The notes under the pieces: model-generated
Databases searched by the model: none
Seen by the model: only the letters and a program-made list of their open reading frames with translations
Told to the model about the DNA's origin: nothing
Program-made: the position numbers and the translations under genes
From: Diaphorobacter nitroreducens
GTDB taxonomy: Bacteria > Pseudomonadota > Gammaproteobacteria > Burkholderiales > Burkholderiaceae_C
Assembly (NCBI GenBank): GCA_003755025.1
Contig: RJVL01000008.1
Span: 62,001-126,000 of the forward strand
Length of the DNA stretch: 64,000 nucleotides
Reading direction: 5' to 3'
Shown here: one piece after another, positions 57,599-64,000 of the stretch
Layout of the letters: each line of letters begins with the position of its first letter
Position numbering within the stretch: position 1 is the stretch's first letter

Positions 57599-59757
57599 TG
57601 CGCCTGCGCCTTCTTGATTTGCTCCAGCACGTCCTTGGCGCTGGCCGGGATCGGCGTGCCGGGGCCATAGACGCCCTTGACGCCTGCACCGTAGAGGAAG
57701 TCGTAGTCCTGCGCGGGCACCACGCCGCCCACGAAGACGATGATGTCGTCGGCGCCCTGCTTTTTCAGTTCTTCGATGATGGCGGGCACCAGCGTCTTGT
57801 GGCCCGCGGCCAGGGTGGAGACGCCCACGGCGTGCACGTCGTTCTCGATGGCCTGGCGCGCGCACTCCTCGGGGGTCTGGAACAGCGGGCCCATGTCGAC
57901 ATCGAACCCCAGGTCGGCAAAGGCCGTGGCCACCACCTTGGCACCGCGGTCGTGGCCGTCTTGGCCGAGCTTGGCGATCATCACGCGCGGGCGGCGACCG
58001 AGCTGTTCGGCGGCCTGATCGATTTCACCCTTGAGCTTTTCCCAGCCTTCGGCCGAGTCGTAGGCAGCAGCGTACACACCGGTCACCTTTTGCGTATCGG
58101 CGCGGTGGCGCCCGAAGATTTTTTCCAGCGCGTCGGACACCTCGCCCACCGTGGCGCGTGCGCGAATCGCCTGGATCGACAGATCCAGCAGGTTGCCCTG
58201 GCCGCTTTCTGCTGCAGAAGTAAGAGCATCCAGCGCTTGTTGGACCTGGGTTTGATCGCGTTTTGCCTTGATGGCGTTGAGGCGCGCGATCTGGTTCTCG
58301 CGCACCTTGACGTTGTCCACCTCAAGGATGTCCACCGGGTCTTCCTTGGCAAGCTTGTACTTGTTCACGCCCACGATGACTTCCTTGCCCGAATCGATGC
58401 GCGCCTGCTTTTCCGCAGCCGCGGCCTCGATCTTGAGCTTGGCCCAGCCGGAGTCCACGGCGGCGGTCATGCCGCCCATCGCCTCGACCTCTTCGATGAT
58501 CTTCCAAGCGGCGTCGGCCATGTCCTGGGTGAGCTTTTCCATCATGTAGGAGCCGGCCCAGGGGTCGATCACGTTGGTGATGTGGGTCTCTTCCTGGATG
58601 ATGAGCTGCGTGTTGCGCGCGATGCGTGCGCTGAATTCGGTGGGCAGCGCTATGGCTTCGTCCAGCGCGTTGGTGTGCAGGCTTTGCGTGCCGCCGAACA
58701 CGGCCGCCATGGCCTCGATGGTGGTGCGCACCACGTTGTTGTAGGGGTCCTGCTCAGTGAGCGACCACCCCGAAGTCTGGCAGTGGGTGCGCAGCATCAG
58801 GCTCTTGGGGTTTTTGGCGTTGAACCCCTTCATGATGCGGCACCACAGCAGGCGCGCGGCGCGCATCTTGGCGATTTCCAGGTAGAAGTTCATGCCGATC
58901 GCCCAGAAGAACGACAGGCGCCCGGCGAAATCGTCCACGTCCATGCCCTTGGCGATGGCCGTCTTCACGTATTCCTTGCCGTCGGCCAGGGTGAAGGCCA
59001 GTTCCAGCGCCTGGTTGGCGCCGGCTTCCTGCATGTGGTAGCCCGAGATCGAGATCGAGTTGAACTTGGGCATGTTCTTGCTCGTGTACTCGATGATGTC
59101 GCCGATGATGCGCATCGACGGCTTGGGCGGATAGATGTAGGTGTTGCGGACCATGAACTCCTTGAGGATGTCGTTCTGGATGGTCCCGGCCAGCTTGTCC
59201 TGGCTCACGCCCTGCTCCTCGGCTGCCACCACATAGCCGGCCAGCACGGGCAGCACGGCGCCGTTCATGGTCATGGAAACAGACACCTTGTCCAGCGGAA
59301 TGCCGTCGAACAGGATCTTCATATCCTCCACGCTGTCGATGGCGACGCCCGCCTTGCCCACGTCGCCCGTCACGCGCGGGTGGTCGCTGTCGTAGCCGCG
59401 GTGCGTGGCCAGGTCAAAGGCCACCGACACACCCTGCCCGCCCGCGGCCAGCGCTTTGCGGTAGAAGGCGTTGGATTCTTCGGCCGTGGAAAACCCCGCG
59501 TACTGGCGGATGGTCCAGGGGCGCACTGAGTACATGGTGGCCTGCGGGCCGCGCAGGTAGGGCTCGAAGCCCGGCAGCGTATTGGCGTAGGGCAGGTCCT
59601 GTGTATCTTGCGCCGTGTACAGGGGCTTCACGCTGATGCCGTCGGGCGTCACCCAGTTCAGGGCATTCACGTCGCCGCCGGGCGCGGACTTGGCCGCGGC
59701 CTTGGCCCAGGCGGCAAGGTCGGCGGACTGGAAGATGGGATCAGGATGGCTGCTCAT
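57595..59757 (-). CDS. mcm: Methylmalonyl-CoA mutase
   Basis: A 720-aa single-chain mutase. The N-terminal TIM barrel binds CoA ([30 protein letters not shown]-like [14 protein letters not shown]). The C-terminal cobalamin domain carries DGHDRG near residues 595-600, with the His that ligates cobalt. It converts (R)-methylmalonyl-CoA to succinyl-CoA with adenosylcobalamin. It heads the operon, divergent from the GntR regulator. Confidence 0.96.
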   Translation of the reverse strand: MSSHPDPIFQSADLAAWAKAAAKSAPGGDVNALNWVTPDGISVKPLYTAQDTQDLPYANTLPGFEPYLRGPQATMYSVRPWTIRQYAGFSTAEESNAFYRKALAAGGQGVSVAFDLATHRGYDSDHPRVTGDVGKAGVAIDSVEDMKILFDGIPLDKVSVSMTMNGAVLPVLAGYVVAAEEQGVSQDKLAGTIQNDILKEFMVRNTYIYPPKPSMRIIGDIIEYTSKNMPKFNSISISGYHMQEAGANQALELAFTLADGKEYVKTAIAKGMDVDDFAGRLSFFWAIGMNFYLEIAKMRAARLLWCRIMKGFNAKNPKSLMLRTHCQTSGWSLTEQDPYNNVVRTTIEAMAAVFGGTQSLHTNALDEAIALPTEFSARIARNTQLIIQEETHITNVIDPWAGSYMMEKLTQDMADAAWKIIEEVEAMGGMTAAVDSGWAKLKIEAAAAEKQARIDSGKEVIVGVNKYKLAKEDPVDILEVDNVKVRENQIARLNAIKAKRDQTQVQQALDALTSAAESGQGNLLDLSIQAIRARATVGEVSDALEKIFGRHRADTQKVTGVYAAAYDSAEGWEKLKGEIDQAAEQLGRRPRVMIAKLGQDGHDRGAKVVATAFADLGFDVDMGPLFQTPEECARQAIENDVHAVGVSTLAAGHKTLVPAIIEELKKQGADDIIVFVGGVVPAQDYDFLYGAGVKGVYGPGTPIPASAKDVLEQIKKAQAQ

Positions 59758-59881
59758 GGCGGGGGCGCTTTCGCAAAGATGGCAAAGAGATGTGGTTATG
59801 CGTGCTGCGTTTTCGCAATTTTGCGGAGTTTACCTGATCTGTAATTATTAATTCTTAGTTTTTTTCAGGTACAGTCCGCCC
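59758..59881. promoter_or_regulatory. Divergent control region of mcm and the GntR regulator
   Basis: An inverted repeat TACCTGA (59831-59837) and TCAGGTA (59865-59871) flanks an AT-rich stretch between the two genes. The spacing and position fit binding by the adjacent GntR/FCD protein. TTGCGG (59821-59826) with 17 nt to ATTATT is a possible promoter for the regulator. Confidence 0.45.
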
Positions 59882-60517
59882 ATGTCAGCCGTCACCCTCA
59901 CTCCCCGCGCACTCTATGAACAAGTGGCGGAGCAACTGCGCCAGCGCATCTTCCGGCGCGAGCTGGAGCCTGGCAGCTGGATCGACGAGCTGAAGATCGC
60001 CGAGGAGTTCGGCATCAGCCGCACGCCTTTGCGCGAAGCACTCAAAGTACTGGCGGCGGAAGGTCTGGTCACCATGAAGGTGCGCCGCGGCGCCTACGTG
60101 ACCGAGATGTCCGACAAGGACCTGCACGATGTCTACCACCTGCTCAGCCTGCTGGAGAGCGACGCCGCAGGCGTGGTGGCCGCCCGTGCCACGCCGGAGC
60201 AACTGCGCGAACTGGAGCAGCTGCATGCCGACCTGGCCGCCGCCGTGCAGGACCGCGACCGCTTCTTCACCATCAATGAGCGCATCCACATGCGCCTGCT
60301 GGAGATGGCCGACAACCGCTGGCGCAGCCAGATGGTGGCCGACCTGCGCAAGGTCATGAAGCTCAACCGTCACAACTCGCTGCTCAAGCAGGGACGCATC
60401 GAGGATTCGCTGGCCGAGCACGAAACCATCCTGGCCGCGCTGCGCGCGCGCGACCCGCAGGCCACGGTGGCCGCCATGTCCGCGCATTTCGCGCATGGGC
60501 TGGAGGCAGCGGGCTGA
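59882..60517 (+). CDS. GntR-family regulator with FCD ligand domain
   Basis: A 211-aa regulator. The N-terminal winged helix is ALYEQVAEQLRQRIFRRELEPGSWIDE and LKIAEEFGISRTPLREALKVLAAEGLV (about 10-75). The C-terminal FCD domain has Asp and three His positions for metal/ligand (FTINERIHMRLLEMADN, LNRHNSLLKQGR, LAEHETILAALRARD). It is divergent from the mcm operon, so a role as its repressor, sensing a propionate-related metabolite, is likely but inferred. Confidence 0.9.
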   Translation: MSAVTLTPRALYEQVAEQLRQRIFRRELEPGSWIDELKIAEEFGISRTPLREALKVLAAEGLVTMKVRRGAYVTEMSDKDLHDVYHLLSLLESDAAGVVAARATPEQLRELEQLHADLAAAVQDRDRFFTINERIHMRLLEMADNRWRSQMVADLRKVMKLNRHNSLLKQGRIEDSLAEHETILAALRARDPQATVAAMSAHFAHGLEAAG

Positions 60518-60684
60518 CCGGGCCCGCCCCCCATCCGCCGTTCTTTTTCCGTCGCGCGAGCGACAAGTTTGCGAACGATCGTGCGGAAACGCGCGTGCCC
60601 GGCCTATGATTCCGCTTTTTGCCCGGCGGCTTGGCTCCGCAATGGCGCCCCGCCCTGCCGGCACGCACTGCACGTATTGCACGC

Positions 60685-62514
60685 ATGAATTCCCCCACCC
60701 CCGACCTGCGCGGCGTGCAGACGCTGCCCGAACTGCTGGCGTTCCGCGCCGCCCTCACTCCCCACAGCGAGGCCTACCGTGCCTGCGACCCCGGCACCGG
60801 CCAGTGGATCAGCCTGACCTGGGCACAGACCCAGGAGCGCGTGCAGCAGTGCAGCCGCGCCATTGCCGCATCGGGCCTGCCACAGGGGGCGCGCATCGCC
60901 ATCCTGCTGCCCAACGGGCTGGATGCCATGAGCATCGACCAGGCGGTGATGGCCACGGGCTGTGTGCCCGTGCCTCTGCATGCCATCGACAATCCGGGCA
61001 GCATTGCCTACATCCTGGCGGATGCCGAGGTGTCGCTGCTCGTCGTGGAAGAGCCAGAGCAATGGCGGCGCATCCGCGACGTGGGCATGCCGCTGCCGCA
61101 CCTGATGGGCGTGGTGACGACCAACGCCAGCACCGGCCTGCCCACCGCCGCCGAGCAGGACGTACCGGTCGCACCGCTGGCTGCCTGGCTGCAGCATGCC
61201 GCTGCAGATACGCCGCTGCCCCCGCCGCCCGGCCCTGAGGATCTGGCGGCGATCGTCTACACCAGCGGCACCACCGGCAAGCCCAAGGGGGTGATGCTCA
61301 CCCATGCCAACGTGGTGGCCGACGTGAAGGCGGTGCTGGAGCGCATTGCCCCCACGCCACAGGATGTGTTCCTGTCCTTCCTGCCGCTGTCGCACACCTT
61401 CGAGCGTACGGGCGGCTACTACCTGCCCATGGCCTCGGGCAGTTGCGTGGTCTACGCGCGCTCGGTGGCGCAACTGGCGGAGGACTTGAAGAATGTGCGC
61501 CCCACGGTGCTGGTGTCGGTGCCGCGCATTTATGAACGCGTGCATGCCAAGCTCATCGAGACGCTGTCGCCCTCGCCCTTGAAGATGCAGCTGTTCCAGG
61601 CCGCGCAGGCCGTGGGCTGGAAGCGGTTTTGCGCCGCGCAGCGCCTACCAGCACCCAAGGACGACGGCGCGGGCGGCTGGATGCGCGCCCTGCCCTGGCC
61701 GCTGTTGCGTGCCCTGGTGGCCAAGCCGCTGTTGGCGCAGTTCGGTGGCCGCGTGCGCGTGGCCGTGAGCGGGGGCGCGCCGCTGTCGCCTACCATCGCG
61801 CACTGCTTCCTGGGCCTGGGCCTGCAACTGGTACAGGGCTACGGCATGACCGAAACCACGCCCGTGGTCAGCGTGAACACGCTGGAGGACAACGACCCGT
61901 CCACCGTCGGCCGCGCCTTGCCGGGCGTGGAGGTGCGCATCGGCGAGAACCGCGAACTGCAGGTGCGCGGCCCCATCGTCATGAAGGGCTACTGGAAGCG
62001 CCCCGAGGACACGGCCCGCACCGTCTCCGCCGACGGCTGGCTGGGCACGGGCGACCAGGCCGAGATCGTCGACGGCCGCATCCGCATCCTGGGGCGCATC
62101 AAGGAAATCATCGTCACCTCCACGGGCGAGAAGGTGCCGCCGGCCGACCTGGAGCTGGCCATCACCGCCGATGCGCTGTTCGAGCAGGCCTTTGTGGTGG
62201 GCGAGCAGCGCCCCTTCATCGCCTGCGTGGCCGTGGTGCATGCCGAAGAGTGGCGCCAACTGGCTGGGCAACTGGGCCTGGACGCCAACGACCCTGCCAG
62301 CCTTGCGCACCCCAGCGCCCAACGGGCGGCACTGGCGCGCATCGAGAAGCTGGCGGCCGGCTTCCCGCGCTATGCGGTGCCGCGCGCCGTGCATCTGGTG
62401 CGCGAGCCATGGACGATCGAGAACGCGTTCATGACACCCACGCTCAAGCTCAAACGCACCAACCTCATGGCGCACTACGCGGCTGCCATCGAGGCGATGT
62501 ACCAAAAGCGCTGA
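60685..62514 (+). CDS. AMP-forming long-chain acyl-CoA synthetase
   Basis: A 609-aa ANL-superfamily ligase. The AMP-binding P-loop is IVYTSGTTGKPKG near residues 189-202. Further motifs are LPLSHTFERTGGYYLPM, QGYGMTETTPVVS and DGWLGTGDQAEIVDGRIRILGRIKEIIVTSTGEKVPP. It activates fatty acids to acyl-CoA through acyl-AMP. I chose the ATG at 60685; an earlier GTG/ATG frame has no ribosome site. It is convergent and directly abutting the next gene. Confidence 0.9.
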   Translation: MNSPTPDLRGVQTLPELLAFRAALTPHSEAYRACDPGTGQWISLTWAQTQERVQQCSRAIAASGLPQGARIAILLPNGLDAMSIDQAVMATGCVPVPLHAIDNPGSIAYILADAEVSLLVVEEPEQWRRIRDVGMPLPHLMGVVTTNASTGLPTAAEQDVPVAPLAAWLQHAAADTPLPPPPGPEDLAAIVYTSGTTGKPKGVMLTHANVVADVKAVLERIAPTPQDVFLSFLPLSHTFERTGGYYLPMASGSCVVYARSVAQLAEDLKNVRPTVLVSVPRIYERVHAKLIETLSPSPLKMQLFQAAQAVGWKRFCAAQRLPAPKDDGAGGWMRALPWPLLRALVAKPLLAQFGGRVRVAVSGGAPLSPTIAHCFLGLGLQLVQGYGMTETTPVVSVNTLEDNDPSTVGRALPGVEVRIGENRELQVRGPIVMKGYWKRPEDTARTVSADGWLGTGDQAEIVDGRIRILGRIKEIIVTSTGEKVPPADLELAITADALFEQAFVVGEQRPFIACVAVVHAEEWRQLAGQLGLDANDPASLAHPSAQRAALARIEKLAAGFPRYAVPRAVHLVREPWTIENAFMTPTLKLKRTNLMAHYAAAIEAMYQKR

Positions 62515-63684
62515 TCAGGCCCCCACCGCTTGCAATGACCGCGCAAGCGGGGCCTGGGGGGACCCGGCGTCCCCCACGCTTCCCGGCGCGCGGTAGATGC
62601 GCCCGAACCGGTTGGCCAGGAAGTCCTCCAGCGCGATCTGCTCTTGCCCGATGAAACCGGCCTGCGGAAGCTGGCCCGCCATGACCAGGTCCAGCGCCGC
62701 GCAGATGCCCGCGGCCGTGGTGCGTTGGATGGCGCTGAGCATCTGCCCGCGCACCGATGCACCCAAGATGTGGGCGGCATAGCTTTCCTGCACCAACCGG
62801 CCGTCCCGCTGGCCGCGCGCACTGGCCAGGATCACGATCACGTCTTGCTGCGTGGTCGGGACGGCGCCGTCCAGCAACTCCTTGAGCAGGTCGCGCCGGT
62901 CGCGCAGGCGCAGCTCGTGCAGCAGCAGCTGCAGGATGGCATGGTGGCCGGGGTAGCGCACCGACTTGTAGTCGAGCTGCTGCACGCGCCCCTCCCAGGT
63001 CTGGGGCAACGTGCCCAGGCCGCCCGAGGTATTGAAGGCCTCGTATTCCACGCCGTCGATCAGCAGCGTTTCCAACCCGTCGAGCGCAGGCACGCTGGTG
63101 CGCCGGCCCTGCACGATGGCGTCGCACGGGTTGCAGTATTCGTTGATCAGGCCCTCGGTGCTCCAGGTCATGGCATAACGCAGGGCGCCCTGGGGGTAGC
63201 GCGGCAGCGCCCCCACGCGCAGTTGCAGCGCTTCCGCGCGGTCCAGGCGCTGCGCCAGGGCGTTGCCCACCACGCCGATGAAGCCGGGCGCCAGCCCGCA
63301 CTGCGGCATGAGCGCGCTGCGCGCGCCTTCGGCCAGCGCCTGGATGGCACGGGTGCTGGCCACGTCCTCCGTCAGGTCGAAGTAGTGCACGCCATGGCGT
63401 GCACACAGCGTGGCCACCGGCACGGCCTGGTGGAACGGCAGTGCGTTCAGCACCGCATGGTGCCCGGCAATGGCAGCCTCCAGCATGGCGTCATCCGTCA
63501 CCTGCAAGGTGGCGGCGCTGTGGACCTGTAGGCGCTTCAGTGCGGCGTCGTCGCGGTCGGCCACGGTGAGCGTGTAGCTGCCCGCGTCCTCCAATAGCAG
63601 CGCAATGGCACGGCCGATATGGCCCGCGCCCAGGATCAGTACGCGGTGCGGGTGGGAAGCATTGACGGGATGCAGGCGGGTCAT
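62515..63684 (-). CDS. Saccharopine dehydrogenase-family oxidoreductase
   Basis: A 389-aa protein with an N-terminal NAD(P)-binding Rossmann fold (VLILGAGHIGRAIALLLED, residues ~14-32), then VHYFDLTEDVASTRAI and MPQCGLAPGFIGVVGNALA, typical of saccharopine dehydrogenase/lysine 6-dehydrogenase relatives. The C-terminal domain holds EYCNPCDAIVQGRR and GGLGTLPQTWEGRV. The substrate is probably an amino acid or imine. It is divergent from an Lrp/AsnC gene and ends one base beside the convergent ligase stop. Confidence 0.85.
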   Translation of the reverse strand: MTRLHPVNASHPHRVLILGAGHIGRAIALLLEDAGSYTLTVADRDDAALKRLQVHSAATLQVTDDAMLEAAIAGHHAVLNALPFHQAVPVATLCARHGVHYFDLTEDVASTRAIQALAEGARSALMPQCGLAPGFIGVVGNALAQRLDRAEALQLRVGALPRYPQGALRYAMTWSTEGLINEYCNPCDAIVQGRRTSVPALDGLETLLIDGVEYEAFNTSGGLGTLPQTWEGRVQQLDYKSVRYPGHHAILQLLLHELRLRDRRDLLKELLDGAVPTTQQDVIVILASARGQRDGRLVQESYAAHILGASVRGQMLSAIQRTTAAGICAALDLVMAGQLPQAGFIGQEQIALEDFLANRFGRIYRAPGSVGDAGSPQAPLARSLQAVGA

Positions 63685-63827
63685 GGCGGTCTCCTTGCGT
63701 TGTCGTTCGGTAGAGCCATGCTAGGCCGGATCGTTGTCAGTGTGTAGCATCACATCTGTCGATAAAGGCATCAACGTTCGTCATATTGACGGCATTGCAC
63801 GACGTATCGGCAGCATTGGAGACACCC
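63685..63827. promoter_or_regulatory. Divergent control region with a palindrome
   Basis: CGTCATATTGACG (63779-63791) is a 13-bp palindrome with 5-bp arms. It sits between the saccharopine dehydrogenase-like gene and the Lrp/AsnC gene, the usual place for an Lrp-type operator. No strong promoter was recognised. Confidence 0.4.
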
Positions 63828-64000
63828 GTGGAACTGGACGCACTGGACCAACAACTGCTCAGCCTGCTGCAGGCCAACGCGCGCGAGTGCACGGCCGAGC
63901 TGGCGCGCCGCCTGGGCCTGGCACGCACCACGGTGGTGGCGCGCATTGCGCGGCTGGAGCGTGAAGGGGTGGTTGCTGGCTACGGCGTGCGCCTGGGCCA
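63828..64000 (+). CDS. Lrp/AsnC-family regulator, N-terminal part (continues beyond window)
   Basis: The GTG at 63828 starts ELDALDQQLLSLLQANAREC, followed by the helix-turn-helix TAELARRLGLARTTVVARI and EREGVVAGYGVRLG, the hallmark of Lrp/AsnC DNA-binding domains. The ligand-binding half lies outside the window. Divergence from the dehydrogenase gene suggests that it controls that gene in response to its amino-acid substrate. Confidence 0.82.
   Translation, partial: MELDALDQQLLSLLQANARECTAELARRLGLARTTVVARIARLEREGVVAGYGVRLG

Overview
The window is high-GC proteobacterial DNA. The chromosomal part carries bioB, a complete propionyl-CoA / methylmalonyl-CoA cluster and an acyl-CoA ligase. Their order and protein similarity suggest a betaproteobacterium of the Comamonadaceae (Acidovorax/Alicycliphilus/Diaphorobacter-like); this is inferred from gene content only. 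About 50 kb on the left belongs to an integrative and conjugative element (ICE) of the PFGI-1/ICEclc type with an MPF-G conjugation apparatus and a MobH relaxase. The last ~13.5 kb is core chromosome. No tRNA, rRNA or CRISPR array was found.

Region 1 (1-3760) is ICE backbone on the plus strand: the tail of an unknown gene, two ICE hypothetical genes and a large SNF2-like helicase with an inserted four-cysteine cluster. Two of these genes share a 5' leader (U-run, 7-nt-loop CGGGG/CCCCG hairpin, constant distance to the start codon). Region 2 (about 3760-21600) is a cargo block. It holds a PIN-domain toxin-antitoxin pair, a 181-bp MITE-like element inserted exactly at the stop of a truncated type ISP restriction gene, and a wHTH regulator. 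Next comes a type I restriction-modification system whose genes are interleaved with an Abi/HEPN gene, two unknown genes and an FRG-domain gene. Then follow a truncated IS66 element, an SRAP peptidase gene, a kfrA-like regulator fused to a umuC remnant, a secreted nuclease and a XerD-like recombinase.

Region 3 (21594-45725) is the conjugation machinery, almost all on the minus strand. A short operon contains a lysozyme-like/DUF3262 fusion, an exported unknown, a DsbC-like protein and a PH-domain protein. A long, tightly coupled operon reads from the PilL-N-like gene (45725) down to the TraG-N gene (25066): TIGR03759, lytic transglycosylase, TIGR03765, TraD coupling protein, TIGR03747, RAQPRD, TIGR03758, TIGR03745, TIGR03750, TIGR03746, TIGR03749, TIGR03752, TIGR03751 lipoprotein, TraC-type ATPase, TIGR03757, TIGR03756, TIGR03755, a small membrane protein and TraG-N.

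Region 4 (45726-50450) holds a hairpin-rich 240-bp tract (candidate oriT or structured RNA), an internally deleted cytosine methyltransferase, an unknown gene, the MobH relaxase and a promoter-terminator pair that could make a ~85-nt small RNA near the ICE end. A palindromic motif centred on ACGT with CCTC/GAGG arms occurs three times (24451, 45916, 46344), each directly upstream of a -35-like element. It is a good candidate for the operator of an ICE transfer regulon.

Region 5 (50545-64000) is chromosome: bioB, then an operon mcm-meaB-pccB-(PH protein)-pccA-epimerase that converts propionyl-CoA to succinyl-CoA. A GntR/FCD regulator is divergent from mcm. An AMP-forming acyl-CoA ligase, a saccharopine dehydrogenase-like gene and the start of a divergent Lrp/AsnC regulator follow.
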